Shown one piece after another: positions 1-9,606 of a DNA stretch of 59,400 nt (positions within the stretch are counted from its first letter, which is position 1; the number at the start of each line of letters is the position of its first letter). The notes under the pieces were generated by a model. That model was not told the origin of the DNA. It was given only the letters and a program-made list of their open reading frames with translations, and searched no databases. The DNA lies in NCBI RefSeq assembly GCF_009711465.1, contig NZ_SMME01000869.1, forward strand, positions 21,881 through 81,280, written 5' to 3'. A program made the translations under genes and the position numbers. The DNA is from Parendozoicomonas verongulae. GTDB taxonomy: Bacteria > Pseudomonadota > Gammaproteobacteria > Pseudomonadales > Endozoicomonadaceae.

Positions 1-88
1 CTGTATGCCTAACCTTCCTGTTAGTCCTTCATAATGCAACCAGCGGAGGAGGCATTCCCCCTTTTTTTCCTGCTGATTATCGCAGACA

Positions 89-841
89 TTAGCTTGTTAA
101 CCAGATAGCCGACACCATTCGTCCACTGGCTGCACCATCGCGACGATAGGAATGAAAAACTTTTTCTTCCAGACCTGTGCAACGATCACCACCAGAAATT
201 TCTGTAATTCCCAAACGAGCTAACCGCTGTCGTGCAAGCAGGTAGAGATCACCAAACCAGCGATCTTTTTCACCAATCACAAACGCCTCTTCCGCTTCGG
301 GAAGAGCCTTTATGAAAGCCTCACGCACTTCACTGCCCACCTCAAAACACTTCGGACCAATTGCCGGGCCGAACCAGGCTATCAGCTCTTCACCAGCCTC
401 ATCAAACTGTTCCACAGTGCTTTCCAAAACACCCGCCGCAAGGCCGCGCCACCCGGCATGGGAAGCGGCCACACGGGTACCGGAGCGGTTACAGAACAGC
501 ACTGGTAAACAGTCTGCTGTGAGAACAGTGCAGGGGCGACTCACTTCATCCGTCCAAACTGCATCGGCTTCAGTACCAAATGGTGAGCTGGCGGGAATAA
601 TATCCACACCATGCACCTGTTTGGCCCAGCAGGGTTGTGCACTCCAGCCCCACTGCTTGACCAGCTCCTCTCCCCAGGATGATAACCATTCCTTACGTCG
701 CTGCAGAAAATCAGGCTGGTGCTGATCGGCCATAGATGGCCCCACTGGACTGGCCGGGCGTGTCGACACAAATGCCTGCACATTGGCCGGAGCATTCCAG
801 TCAGGTTGAATGTAACGGCTTTCATTGGAGAGAGTGTTCAT
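89..841 (-). CDS. pgeF: Peptidoglycan editing factor / multicopper-like purine phosphorylase (YfiH family)
   Basis: 250-residue member of the YfiH/PgeF (laccase-domain) family. Family members are cytoplasmic enzymes linked to removal of wrongly built muropeptide precursors, and several act on purine nucleosides. The conserved metal/catalytic residues are visible as the His in QVHGVDI, the Cys in TADCLPVLF and the His in SHAGWRG, followed by the typical GPAIGPKCFEVG stretch. The length is normal for the family. The start overlaps the last base of rluD, so the two genes are translationally coupled, an arrangement widespread in gammaproteobacteria. The family call is secure; the physiological substrate is not settled by the sequence. 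Confidence 0.93.
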   Translation of the reverse strand: MNTLSNESRYIQPDWNAPANVQAFVSTRPASPVGPSMADQHQPDFLQRRKEWLSSWGEELVKQWGWSAQPCWAKQVHGVDIIPASSPFGTEADAVWTDEVSRPCTVLTADCLPVLFCNRSGTRVAASHAGWRGLAAGVLESTVEQFDEAGEELIAWFGPAIGPKCFEVGSEVREAFIKALPEAEEAFVIGEKDRWFGDLYLLARQRLARLGITEISGGDRCTGLEEKVFHSYRRDGAASGRMVSAIWLTS

Positions 842-1803
842 TATTCCATTCCGACTTGTGCGTCCTGCTCAAGTACGTCGAGCAGGGTGAGAAAATCTTC
901 CGGCAACTCGGATTCCCACTCCATGTACTCACCTGAGACCGGATGCACCAGACCAAGGCGGCGGGCATGAAGTGCCTGACGATCAAAGTCTTTCAGTGCA
1001 GTGACCAGCTCGGTGGTCGCACCTTTGGGAAAACGGGGCGGGCCAGCATAAAGGGAATCACCCACCAGCGGATAGCGCAGGTGGCTCATATGCACACGAA
1101 TCTGGTGCGTACGGCCCGTTTCCAGCTGCAGACGAACGTGGGTATGACCACGGTAACGCTCCAGAACCCGATAGTGGGTCACTGAGTGCTTGCCGCCAAC
1201 AACCACAGACATTTTCAAACGGTTAGTGGGGTGGCGTCCAATGGGCTCATCCACAAGGCCACCGGCACTCATCACGCCAAACACAACCGCTTCGTATTCA
1301 CGGCTTACGGTGCGCTGCTGGAGCTGTTCAACCAGGTCAGTCTGCGCCTGCAGGGTTTTCGCAACCACCATCAAGCCGGTGGTGTCTTTATCCAGTCGAT
1401 GAACAATACCAGCACGGGGCACGGAGGCCAGCTCCGGATTGCGGAACAGCAAACCGTTCAGCAGAGTACCGCTCCAGTTACCGGCAGCGGGGTGCACAAC
1501 CAGATTGCGGGGTTTGTTAATAACAATGATATCGTCGTCTTCATAGACAACATCCAGAGGAATATCTTCCGGCTCCCAACGACGGTCGTCTTCGATCTCG
1601 GCGTTCAGAGAGAGTTGCTCACCGCCAAACAGTTTGTCTTTGGGGCGCAGGGTTTTGCCATCGACTGTCAGGGAACCGGAGCGAATCCAGTCCTGCAAAC
1701 AGGAGCGTGAGTAATCAGAAAACACTTTGGAAGCAATCTGATCCAGGCGCTTGCCTCCCAGTTCTTCGGGGACAAAAGCTTCAAGGGTTATCTGTTCAGC
1801 CAT
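841..1803 (-). CDS. rluD: 23S rRNA pseudouridine(1911/1915/1917) synthase RluD
   Basis: 320-residue RluA-family pseudouridine synthase. An N-terminal S4 RNA-binding domain (about residues 13-75) precedes the catalytic domain, which carries the hallmark HRLDKDTTGL with the nucleophile at Asp138, matching the position in E. coli RluD. It isomerises uridines in helix 69 of 23S rRNA during late 50S assembly. It sits divergently from bamD, as in many gammaproteobacteria, and upstream of pgeF. RluD is preferred over RluA or RluC because of the S4 domain, the length and the bamD/pgeF context. Confidence 0.94.
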   Translation of the reverse strand: MAEQITLEAFVPEELGGKRLDQIASKVFSDYSRSCLQDWIRSGSLTVDGKTLRPKDKLFGGEQLSLNAEIEDDRRWEPEDIPLDVVYEDDDIIVINKPRNLVVHPAAGNWSGTLLNGLLFRNPELASVPRAGIVHRLDKDTTGLMVVAKTLQAQTDLVEQLQQRTVSREYEAVVFGVMSAGGLVDEPIGRHPTNRLKMSVVVGGKHSVTHYRVLERYRGHTHVRLQLETGRTHQIRVHMSHLRYPLVGDSLYAGPPRFPKGATTELVTALKDFDRQALHARRLGLVHPVSGEYMEWESELPEDFLTLLDVLEQDAQVGME

Positions 1804-2006
1804 AAAATAGAGCTATACATCCCGTAGCGATACATAAAGAAAATCGGAGTCCAGCAAAAATAGCCGCTATTGTTAATTCAATATCAGCGCGATAGCTTGG
1901 GGTTCGCCCCGTGCTGTGATTAAATAGGCTGGATACGTAGTGTACCACAGCATGTCTGGCTCCGGAGCGGACGGAAAATACCGGCAAGGCATTTCAGGGA
2001 TAATCG

Positions 2007-2981
2007 ATGCGAGCAGCAAAACATATACTTGTACTGGCCTTTACTGCACTGTTGGCAGCTTGTTCCAGCAATGATGTCAAGGTTCCCGAGAATCTGACGG
2101 AAGCCCAGCTTTATCAGAAGGCCAGCGAGCAGCTGGAAAACAGCAACTACTCTGGTGCCGTAGATTCCCTGCGTGCTCTGGAATCCCGCTATCCGTTTGG
2201 CCCTTTTGCCGAGCAGGCCCAGCTGGATCTTATCTTCGCTTACTACAAGAGCATGGAGCCGGAAGCGGCCCGCGCCTCTGCAGAACGTTTTATTCGTCTG
2301 CACCCACAGAATCCAAACGTCGATTACGCCTACTATATGCGTGGTCTGGCTTCTAACACCGCCGATCTTGGCCTGGTTGAACGCTATGTTCCGGTCGATT
2401 TATCCCGCCGTGACCCAGGCCAGGCTCGCCAGTCTTTCAACCAGTTTTCAGAGCTGCTGCGCCGCTTCCCGGACAGTCGCTACGCGCCCGATGCCCGCCA
2501 GCGCATGATTTACCTGCGTAACCGCCTGGCCCGCTATGAACTGCATGCTGCTGACTACTATATGAAGCGCAAAGCCTATGTGGCTGCCATCAACCGTGGC
2601 CGTTACATTGTAGAGCACCTGCAGGGCACCCCTTCTGTAGAAGAAGCACTGGGCATTATGGTGGAAGGCTACCAGCATCTTGGCCTGAATCAGCCTGCAG
2701 ACGATGCATTGCTGGTTCTGCAAACCAACTTCCCCAAGAGCAAGCTGCTGGATGCGGAAGGCAACTTTATCGGCCACCGTGTTTACAGTGATGTTGACCC
2801 AACTATCCTGAATACGGTGACTTTTGGCCTGTTTGGTGATAACACGCCTAAGCCTCAACAGGCGGTTGAGGAGGAAGAAGAGGAACAGACAGGTGGCCCC
2901 TCTGTTCTCAACACCATGACCTTCGGCTGGTTGGGTGATGACGGTGAACCTGTTGCACCGGAGCCACCCACTCAGCAGTAA
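2007..2981 (+). CDS. bamD: Outer membrane assembly lipoprotein BamD
   Basis: 324-residue TPR lipoprotein of the BAM complex, which inserts beta-barrel proteins into the outer membrane. The signal peptide ends in a lipobox, LLAAC, with Cys19 as the lipidated residue. TPR helices follow from about residue 30 to 245 ([20 protein letters not shown] is typical). The protein is about 80 residues longer than E. coli BamD. The C-terminal extension contains an acidic run (EEEEEEQ) flanked by two similar segments, [13 protein letters not shown] and [13 protein letters not shown]. An AGGGA ribosome site precedes the ATG. A strong terminator follows the gene. Confidence 0.94.
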   Translation: MRAAKHILVLAFTALLAACSSNDVKVPENLTEAQLYQKASEQLENSNYSGAVDSLRALESRYPFGPFAEQAQLDLIFAYYKSMEPEAARASAERFIRLHPQNPNVDYAYYMRGLASNTADLGLVERYVPVDLSRRDPGQARQSFNQFSELLRRFPDSRYAPDARQRMIYLRNRLARYELHAADYYMKRKAYVAAINRGRYIVEHLQGTPSVEEALGIMVEGYQHLGLNQPADDALLVLQTNFPKSKLLDAEGNFIGHRVYSDVDPTILNTVTFGLFGDNTPKPQQAVEEEEEEQTGGPSVLNTMTFGWLGDDGEPVAPEPPTQQ

Positions 2982-2994
2982 ACACCATCTTTCC

Positions 2995-3024
2995 AAAGGG
3001 CCTGACTTTCAGGCCCTTTCTTGT
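2995..3024 (+). terminator. Intrinsic terminator after bamD
   Basis: A perfect 11-base inverted repeat (AAAGGGCCTGA / TCAGGCCCTTT) with a CTT loop is followed by CTTGTTT. It lies just after the bamD stop and before yacG, so yacG probably has its own promoter or depends on read-through. Confidence 0.8.
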
Positions 3025-3049
3025 TTCAGCCTTTTTATTGGATAAAACC

Positions 3050-3244
3050 ATGACAACCACAGTTAAGTGCCCCCAGTGCCAGAAGCCCGTGGAGTGGAAG
3101 CCGGAAAACACATACCGCCCATTCTGCTGTGAGCGCTGCAAAATGATTGATTTGGGCGCCTGGGCTGCTGAAGAGCACAAAATTGCAGGTACTCCCCAGT
3201 ATGATGATGTAATGTCGGAGAGTCTGAACGACACTTTGCAATAA
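3050..3244 (+). CDS. yacG: DNA gyrase inhibitor / zinc protein YacG
   Basis: 64-residue zinc-ribbon protein of the YacG family, described as a GyrB-binding inhibitor of DNA gyrase. Four zinc ligands are visible as CPQC near the N-terminus and CCERC about 15 residues later, followed by the family motif [11 protein letters not shown]. An in-frame TTG lies 12 bases upstream (3038), but the ATG at 3050 gives the usual length and begins [10 protein letters not shown]. The gene converges tightly with mutT, leaving only 12 bases between the stops. Confidence 0.9.
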   Translation: MTTTVKCPQCQKPVEWKPENTYRPFCCERCKMIDLGAWAAEEHKIAGTPQYDDVMSESLNDTLQ

Positions 3245-3256
3245 AAAACCTGGGAG

Positions 3257-4192
3257 TTACCACCAGCAGCCTATGGCTGCAATGCCCTGCGCGCCACAAC
3301 CTTGAGCCCGGGGAAGATGTTCCTCACCCATACCTCCCAGACAATAAACAGGAACCCTGGCTCTCTCGATCAGCTCTTCTATTTTTTCCCATCCAAGGGG
3401 AGAGGCATCAGGATGAGTCGATGTAGGAGCAACGGGTGACACTGTAACAAAGCTGGCTCTGATCTCTTCTGCTATTTTGATCTGCTCTTCATCATGGCAG
3501 GAGGCAGCCAGCCACTTACTTCCCGAGTATTGAAACTGTTGGCTGTGCAGCTCTTTCAGCTGCCCGGAAGTCAGATGCAAACCGGCAATGCCTTCTTCTT
3601 CCAGTAGTGCCAGATCACCCTTGGCTATCAGTTGCTGACCTTCAGAAAACAGCGGTATGATCTCATTCAGACAGTCTCTGTATGCCTGTTCCGACAGCCA
3701 GGGAGCACGGAACTGCACCAGAGAAATACCTTTCTCAAAGGCTGCCTTGATTTTGCTGACCAACTCACTCTTATCGGCAAACTGCCCAGTCACAAGATAC
3801 CGTTCTGGAAGGCAGGCTGCTGTGATAATCGGCTGATTAGCGGCTGGAAACTCATAGGACGACAGTTCCTCCTGAGACACCCACTTTACCGGTTGCCCTT
3901 CTTTACCGTGGGGCTTGCCAGTGAACGCGGTCACTGTCCATACATCCAGAAGAACGGATTTATCCGGGTAGTCGTGACGAATACGGATAAGTGGTTTAAA
4001 CGCCGTTGGCTGAATACCCACCTCTTCATCAAGCTCCCGACACAGTGCGTCAGTCACCACTTCATCCGGCTCCACTTTGCCACCGGGAAACTCCCACAAG
4101 CCACCCATGTGTTTATCCAGAGGGCGACGAGCGATAAGGACGTTATTGCTTTTATCATGAATAACTGCGGCGGCAACGTGGATTCTTTTCAT
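3257..4192 (-). CDS. mutT: MutT-type Nudix hydrolase fused to a thiamine phosphate synthase-like domain
   Basis: 311-residue fusion. Residues 1-130 are MutT, an 8-oxo-dGTP diphosphatase that clears oxidised nucleotides. The Nudix box is intact: GGKVEPDEVVTDALCRELDEE begins it and VGI closes it. Residues about 140-311 resemble ThiE/TenI, an (alpha/beta)8 barrel, with HLTSGQL, a SCHDEEQ stretch, SPVAPTSTHP and a late LGGM segment. This fusion is common in gammaproteobacteria, and the role of the C-terminal domain in it is not established. An open frame continues upstream to 4303, but the start at 4192 (MKRIHVAAAV) matches MutT and avoids the argJ coding end. It follows argJ closely and is probably cotranscribed with it. 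Confidence 0.92.
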   Translation of the reverse strand: MKRIHVAAAVIHDKSNNVLIARRPLDKHMGGLWEFPGGKVEPDEVVTDALCRELDEEVGIQPTAFKPLIRIRHDYPDKSVLLDVWTVTAFTGKPHGKEGQPVKWVSQEELSSYEFPAANQPIITAACLPERYLVTGQFADKSELVSKIKAAFEKGISLVQFRAPWLSEQAYRDCLNEIIPLFSEGQQLIAKGDLALLEEEGIAGLHLTSGQLKELHSQQFQYSGSKWLAASCHDEEQIKIAEEIRASFVTVSPVAPTSTHPDASPLGWEKIEELIERARVPVYCLGGMGEEHLPRAQGCGAQGIAAIGCWW

Positions 4193-4211
4193 ACAGCTCT
4201 GTTGAATCTGA

Positions 4212-5429
4212 TCAGGTTCGGTAGTCAGCGTTAATAGTAACGTATTCGTGGGAAAGATCAGATGTCCAGACCTGAGTGGATGCAGAGCCCAGACCAATGC
4301 CAATACGGATGGTATAAGCCTCCTGATTCATCACAGCCTGCCCGTCCTCTTCCCGATAGCTGGACGCAACGCCACCCTGCTCAGCAATCAAGACGTCATC
4401 AAGGTGGATAGTGATCCTGCTTACATCCAGATTGTCCACAGGAGCACGTCCGGCAGCGGCAAGAATGCGCCCCCAGTTTGGATCGCAGGCAAACAGCGCC
4501 GTTTTCACCAGAGGCGACAGGGCAACCGTGTTAGCAACCGTATGGGCCTGCTCAACAGTTTCCGCTCCCTCAACCAGCACGGTGACAAAGCGGGTTGCAC
4601 CCTCACCATCCATCACCAGTGATTTGGCAAGATCCTGAGAGACGCTCTTTATTACCTCTGCCAGTGGTGCAAACAGCGGATGTTCACGGCTGTCCACAAC
4701 CGAGTTGCCTACCTGCCCTGTGGCAATCAGAAGGCTGGAGTCGTTTGTAGAAGTATCACCATCAACCGTAATGCGGTTAAAAGATTGATCAGCTATCTCT
4801 GTTTGCAGCTCTTGCAGCAACTTACGGTCAACTGCGGCATCTGTTGCAACATAGGTCAGCATGGTTGCCATATTGGGATGGATCATGCCTGAGCCTTTAG
4901 CGATGCCAGTTACTGTGTAGGTTTCACCTTCAAAGGTAAACTGACGGGAAAAGCCCTTGGGGCGGGTATCAGTGGTCATAATGCCTTCAGCTGCCTGCCA
5001 CCACCCCTCTTCAGAGAGGCTCTCCACACAACCCGAGATACCCGCTTCCAGACGCTCAACAGGCATAAGCTCGCCGATCACACCGGTAGAGAAAGACAAG
5101 ACCTTGTTCGAATCGCAACCCAGAGTTTCTGCCAGAACAGCTGTTGTCCGTCTGGCATCCGCCATACCCTGCTCACCAGTACCGGCGTTAGCAAAACCGG
5201 TATTCACCAGCAGTGCACAAGGGGACTGGGGAATACGTTCACGGCAGAGATGCACAGGAGCCGCGCAGAAAGCATTCTGGGTAAATACGCCCGCTACACT
5301 GGCAGATTCGGGCCAGTGCATGACCACAAGATCACGACGATCCGGATAACGAATACCAGCTTTTGCAGTGCCCAGTTGAAAACCTTTAACGGGAAACAGA
5401 GTCCCTGATGGAGCAGCTCCAGTTGCCAT
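4212..5429 (-). CDS. argJ: Bifunctional ornithine acetyltransferase / N-acetylglutamate synthase ArgJ
   Basis: 405-residue ArgJ. It moves the acetyl group from N-acetylornithine to glutamate in the cyclic arginine pathway. It belongs to the N-terminal nucleophile family and cuts itself before a threonine, visible here as Thr189 in PNMATML, preceded by the GIAKGSGMIH loop. The C-terminal active-site region ends YVTINADYRT, as in the family. The gene lies between secA and mutT on the same strand, a common gammaproteobacterial order. Whether the enzyme is mono- or bifunctional cannot be decided from sequence alone. Confidence 0.95.
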   Translation of the reverse strand: MATGAAPSGTLFPVKGFQLGTAKAGIRYPDRRDLVVMHWPESASVAGVFTQNAFCAAPVHLCRERIPQSPCALLVNTGFANAGTGEQGMADARRTTAVLAETLGCDSNKVLSFSTGVIGELMPVERLEAGISGCVESLSEEGWWQAAEGIMTTDTRPKGFSRQFTFEGETYTVTGIAKGSGMIHPNMATMLTYVATDAAVDRKLLQELQTEIADQSFNRITVDGDTSTNDSSLLIATGQVGNSVVDSREHPLFAPLAEVIKSVSQDLAKSLVMDGEGATRFVTVLVEGAETVEQAHTVANTVALSPLVKTALFACDPNWGRILAAAGRAPVDNLDVSRITIHLDDVLIAEQGGVASSYREEDGQAVMNQEAYTIRIGIGLGSASTQVWTSDLSHEYVTINADYRT

Positions 5430-5489
5430 ACTTCCCCCCGGCCTGAGCCAGTTTTTTATGTTGTTCTTAAACTCTTATTAAACGCTTAA

Positions 5490-5531
5490 AAGCAAAAAGC
5501 CTCTTATTCCGTCAGGAATAAAAGGCTCTTT
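5490..5531 (-). terminator. Intrinsic terminator after secA
   Basis: Read on the minus strand, AAAGAGCC and TTATTCC pair across a TGAC loop with GGAATAAGAGGCTTT, and a run of T follows. It lies directly downstream of the secA stop and separates secA from argJ. Confidence 0.78.
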
Positions 5532-5556
5532 GGAAAACTAAAAGCAGTGTCGCGTG

Positions 5557-8277
5557 TTAAACGATCTTACCGCAGCACTGCTTGAACTTCTTGCCGGAGC
5601 CACAGGGGCAGGGTTCGTTACGACCAACCTTACGCCCATCACGAACAACCGGTGCCTGAGGCTCTGCAGAGGCCTGTGCACCTTCATCACCTATAGCCTG
5701 GGCTTGCTGATGTTCAAACTGCATACGTCGAGCCAGCTCTTCACGACGTTGACGCTCCATCTCTTCAGTCTGATCATCCTGCTGAACCTGTACGTGGGAC
5801 AGAACCCGTACAACTTCATGCTTAATGTCTGTCAGCATCTGGGAGAACAGCTCAAACGCTTCGCGCTTGTATTCCTGCTTAGGGTTCTTGGCCGCGTAGC
5901 CACGCAGGTGAATACCCTGACGCAGATGATCCATAGTGGCCAGGTGCTCTTTCCACTTGTCATCCAGAATACGTAGCAGGATATGCTTTTCGAAGGCCTG
6001 CAGGGCTTCTGCACCTGCCATTTCCTTCTTGTTCTCGTAGGACTCGCCTACCTTCTCGAGGATGCGCTCACGCAGACCGTCTTCGTCCAGTGAGTCTTCA
6101 GTGTCCAGCCACTGCTTAACCGGCAGCTGTTCGTTCAGCTCAGCAGCAATGCGCTTCTCAAGGCCAGCAATATCCCATTGCTCTTCCAGACTCTGAGGCG
6201 GAATAAACTCGTCGATCAGGCTGTTTACAACTTCCGCCCGGATGTTGTTTACGCTTTCGCTCACATCCTCTGCGGCCAGCAGATCATCACGCTGGGAGTA
6301 AACTACCTTACGCTGATCGTTGGCGACATCATCGTATTCCAGCAGGTTCTTACGAATATCGAAGTTACGGCCTTCCACCTTGCGCTGGGCTTTTTCGATA
6401 GCGTTGGTCACCATACGGTGCTCAATGGCTTCCCCCTTCTCCATACCCAGTGCTTTCATAAAGTTCTTCACCCGGTCAGAGGCAAAGATACGCATCAGGT
6501 TATCTTCCAGAGACAGATAGAAACGGGAGGAACCCGCATCGCCCTGGCGGCCGGCACGGCCACGCAGCTGGTTGTCGATACGGCGGGATTCATGGCGCTC
6601 TGTACCGATGATGTGCAAGCCACCGGCATCCAGAACCGCATCATGGGTCTGCTTCCACTCGGAACGCAGGTTTTCCAGCTGTTCTTCGGTTGGGTTCTCG
6701 AGCTTGGCCGCTTCCGCTTCCCAGTTACCACCGAGGCTGATGTCGGTACCACGACCCGCCATGTTCGTGGCGATAGTTATAGCTCCGGGACGACCTGCCT
6801 GAGCAATAATTTCGGCTTCTTTCTCGTGGAACTTGGCGTTCAGAACCTGATGTTCGATACCAGCCTTTTTCAAGGCCGCAGAAAGAATCTCAGAAGAGTC
6901 GATGGATGCAGTACCCACCAGAACAGGGCGATCGGCTGCAACAGTTTCACGGATATCCTGAATGATCGCCTCGAATTTTTCTTCAATAGTAAGATAAACG
7001 AGGTCGTTCATATCCTTACGAACCATAGGCTTGTGAGTTGGGATAACAACAACATCCAGGCCATAGATCTGACGGAATTCAAACGCTTCAGTATCGGCAG
7101 TACCGGTCATACCGGAAAGGTTGTCGTACAGACGGAAGTAATTCTGGAAGGTGGTGGATGCCAGAGTCTGACTCTCCGCCTGAATGGGCAGGCCTTCCTT
7201 TGCTTCCAGTGCCTGATGCAGGCCTTCAGACAGACGACGACCAGGCATGGTACGGCCAGTGTGTTCGTCAACCAGCATGATTTCCTGACCGCTCACGATG
7301 TATTCCACGTTTTTCTGGAACAGGGTGTGAGCTTTCAGAGCCGCCTGCGCGTGGTGCAGCAGGTTCAGGTTCTGGGAAGCGTACAGGCTTTCACCTTCTG
7401 GCAGATGACCTTCCTGAGTCAGTACATCCTCAATGAACTGGTGTCCAATTTCGGTCAGTTCAACCTGACGAGTCTTTTCATCAATGATGTAGTGGCCAGT
7501 GTCTTCGACACCTTCTTCGCTTTCTTCGAACTGGCGCTCCAGGCGGGGAGCCAGCTTGTTCATGGTACGGTACAGTTCGGAGCTGTCTTCTGCAGGGCCG
7601 GAGATAATCAGTGGCGTACGGGCTTCGTCAATCAGGATGGAATCCACCTCATCGACTACCGCAAAGTTCAGGTCACGCTGGAACTTGTCTTCTTTCCGGA
7701 AGGCCATATTGTCACGCAGGTAGTCGAAGCCGAACTCGTTATTGGTACCGTAGGTAATATCAGATTGATAAGCAGCGCGCTTATCTTCCGGAGACTGCTG
7801 GGGAACAATAACACCAACAGAAAGACCAAGGAATTCGTACAGAGGCTGCATCCAGGCGGCATCACGGCTGGCCAGGTATTCGTTCACGGTAACAACGTGA
7901 ACACCTTTGCCAGACAGGCCGTTCAGATAAACGGCCAGGGTCGCCATCAGGGTTTTACCTTCACCGGTGCGCATCTCAGCAATACGGCCTTCGTGAAGAG
8001 TCATGGCACCGATCATCTGTACGTCGAAGTGACGCATACCCATCACCCGCTGGCTGGCCTCTCGACAGACCGCGAATGCTTCAGCCAGAAGACTATCCAG
8101 AGATTCACCGCCCTGCGCGCGCTCTTTCAACGCAACGCTGCGGGCTTTCAGTTCATCATCGCTCAGGGCCTGCAGACCGCTTTCCAGTTCAGCGATTTGT
8201 TTGACCCGTTTACCCATCTTCTTGAGCTGGCGGTCGTTCTTACTTCCTACAATTTTTTTTACGAGTGATGACAACAT
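5557..8277 (-). CDS. secA: Preprotein translocase ATPase SecA
   Basis: 906-residue SecA, the motor that drives unfolded preproteins through SecYEG. Visible elements are the Walker A segment [11 protein letters not shown] near residue 103, the [16 protein letters not shown] helicase motif near residue 210, and the second nucleotide fold with [10 protein letters not shown]. The flexible C-terminal tail ends in the zinc-binding SecB/phospholipid contact motif [14 protein letters not shown]. Length and domain order match E. coli SecA (901 residues). A 57-base gap separates it from the upstream M23 peptidase gene, and a terminator follows it. Confidence 0.98.
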   Translation of the reverse strand: MLSSLVKKIVGSKNDRQLKKMGKRVKQIAELESGLQALSDDELKARSVALKERAQGGESLDSLLAEAFAVCREASQRVMGMRHFDVQMIGAMTLHEGRIAEMRTGEGKTLMATLAVYLNGLSGKGVHVVTVNEYLASRDAAWMQPLYEFLGLSVGVIVPQQSPEDKRAAYQSDITYGTNNEFGFDYLRDNMAFRKEDKFQRDLNFAVVDEVDSILIDEARTPLIISGPAEDSSELYRTMNKLAPRLERQFEESEEGVEDTGHYIIDEKTRQVELTEIGHQFIEDVLTQEGHLPEGESLYASQNLNLLHHAQAALKAHTLFQKNVEYIVSGQEIMLVDEHTGRTMPGRRLSEGLHQALEAKEGLPIQAESQTLASTTFQNYFRLYDNLSGMTGTADTEAFEFRQIYGLDVVVIPTHKPMVRKDMNDLVYLTIEEKFEAIIQDIRETVAADRPVLVGTASIDSSEILSAALKKAGIEHQVLNAKFHEKEAEIIAQAGRPGAITIATNMAGRGTDISLGGNWEAEAAKLENPTEEQLENLRSEWKQTHDAVLDAGGLHIIGTERHESRRIDNQLRGRAGRQGDAGSSRFYLSLEDNLMRIFASDRVKNFMKALGMEKGEAIEHRMVTNAIEKAQRKVEGRNFDIRKNLLEYDDVANDQRKVVYSQRDDLLAAEDVSESVNNIRAEVVNSLIDEFIPPQSLEEQWDIAGLEKRIAAELNEQLPVKQWLDTEDSLDEDGLRERILEKVGESYENKKEMAGAEALQAFEKHILLRILDDKWKEHLATMDHLRQGIHLRGYAAKNPKQEYKREAFELFSQMLTDIKHEVVRVLSHVQVQQDDQTEEMERQRREELARRMQFEHQQAQAIGDEGAQASAEPQAPVVRDGRKVGRNEPCPCGSGKKFKQCCGKIV

Positions 8278-8334
8278 AATTTGATCAAGTGCCCGAAGTA
8301 TCCAAATTCTTTATAAAAGCCGGTTCTACCAAAG

Positions 8335-9273
8335 CTAACCGCGGCTGGTTCTGTAGATATAGCGAGCAGGATTCACCTGCCTGTTATTTACCAGCACTTC
8401 AAAATGTACATGGGGGCCGGTTGAGCGCCCCGTACTCCCCATTAGGCTTAACGCCTGTCCCTTAGTGACAATGTCACCAACTTTTACCAATATTTCTTTA
8501 TTATGTGCATAACGGGTGACGTAGCCATTTCCGTGATTAATTTCCACAAGGTTGCCATACCCGCTACGCCGACCTGCCCAGGTGACTATACCGGAGCCTA
8601 CCGCTATCACTTCCGTGCCCTCTTTACCGGCAATATCAACACCCTTATGCCAGGCAGGACGGCCAGTAAAGGGATCTGTTCTGCGTCCAAAACTGGAAGA
8701 TATCCAGCCCTTTTTTACTGGCCGACCAGCAATATAGACGTCATCCTGCAAGTTGCGACCGAGCAGTAATGATTCCAGGACTTCCAACTGTTCCGCACGT
8801 GTATCAATACGGGAAGCCAAATCATCAATCTGCTCCGAAAAGCCAGGAGGCAAATAGGCCTGACCTGCTTCAAGAGTGTCATCTGGCCCACCCAGAGCGG
8901 GCTCTGAACCAAAGTCAAATTCGTCCTGGGCTAAATCTGCCATGGAAACAAGGCGTCCACCAAGAGCATCAAGACGCATAAGCTGTCCTTGCAACCTGGC
9001 CAGCTGAACAGCCATAACGTCCAGTTCGACCGTAGACTCACCTTTTAGTTTCTCGATATCTTTGCGCTGCTCATTAAGAGCGCTTTGCCAGTCTTGCAGA
9101 TCTTGACTGGTGAGTGCGCCAGAGCTATTAAGATTCATGAAATACCAAGCGAGAAGAAAACCTGCAAGAATAAGAGCTGCGGCTGACAAACCGATACCCC
9201 AGAACAGCCTGACACCATCCATCCAGAAGGTGCGACTTTTTCCGTGGGGGGATCGAACAACGATTACTTTCAT
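8335..9273 (-). CDS. Membrane-anchored M23 family metallopeptidase (LytM-type)
   Basis: 312-residue envelope protein. A hydrophobic helix near residues 25-48 (GIGLSAAALILAGFLLAWYF) anchors it in the inner membrane. A coiled-coil-rich linker follows to about residue 175, and the M23 domain closes the protein. The zinc ligands are present as HKGVD and HVHFEV, so it should be an active peptidoglycan endopeptidase rather than a degenerate LytM activator such as EnvC. It lies between secA and lpxC, as in Pseudomonas. Its exact wall substrate is unknown. Confidence 0.9.
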   Translation of the reverse strand: MKVIVVRSPHGKSRTFWMDGVRLFWGIGLSAAALILAGFLLAWYFMNLNSSGALTSQDLQDWQSALNEQRKDIEKLKGESTVELDVMAVQLARLQGQLMRLDALGGRLVSMADLAQDEFDFGSEPALGGPDDTLEAGQAYLPPGFSEQIDDLASRIDTRAEQLEVLESLLLGRNLQDDVYIAGRPVKKGWISSSFGRRTDPFTGRPAWHKGVDIAGKEGTEVIAVGSGIVTWAGRRSGYGNLVEINHGNGYVTRYAHNKEILVKVGDIVTKGQALSLMGSTGRSTGPHVHFEVLVNNRQVNPARYIYRTSRG

Positions 9274-9540
9274 TGTCAGCCTGAAATTACCTCAAAGATT
9301 ATCCATTCCGGATCAATCCGTGTGTTTCCAAAAGGGAATATTTAATATTTATTCAAGCTTATAGGCAGTCTTTCACAAGGCCGATAAACTTGGAATCTAT
9401 GGTTTTAAGCAAGCGCTTGACCAAGTGCCTGAATAGTACCAGAAAATATCCAGATTGCGGCACACTCTAGCATTGCCACGAACACTCTCGCAACAATGCC
9501 CTATCTTGCCACATGCAAAACCTCTTGAATTTTACATACA
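9274..9540. other. Intergenic stretch between the M23 peptidase and the lpxC terminator
   Basis: No open frame of credible length is seen on either strand. The stretch holds the upstream region of the M23 peptidase gene and a short CAAGCGCTTG palindrome at 9409-9418. In Pseudomonas this interval carries a DUF721 (DciA-type) gene, and I see no trace of one here. Confidence 0.5.
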
Positions 9541-9570
9541 AAAAAGGCCATCAAAATGATGGCCTTAAAA
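9541..9570 (-). terminator. Intrinsic terminator after lpxC
   Basis: The inverted repeat AAGGCCATCA / TGATGGCCTT with a three-base loop has a run of T on the minus-strand 3' side. It lies 37 bases past the lpxC stop and probably ends the dcw-lpxC transcript. Confidence 0.8.
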
Positions 9571-9606
9571 AGCAAGGAGCGCTCGAGTGCAGACGTTATT
9601 ACGGTA

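Noticed and set aside
1..88. Possible gene end or terminator at the left edge
   Set aside because: There is a T tract after a GC-rich patch, but no clean stem and too little sequence to judge.
6178..8268. 696-codon open frame on the plus strand
   Set aside because: It lies entirely antisense to secA. The translation is rich in His, Phe, Gln and Val, as expected from the complement of a coding frame, and it has no family signature.
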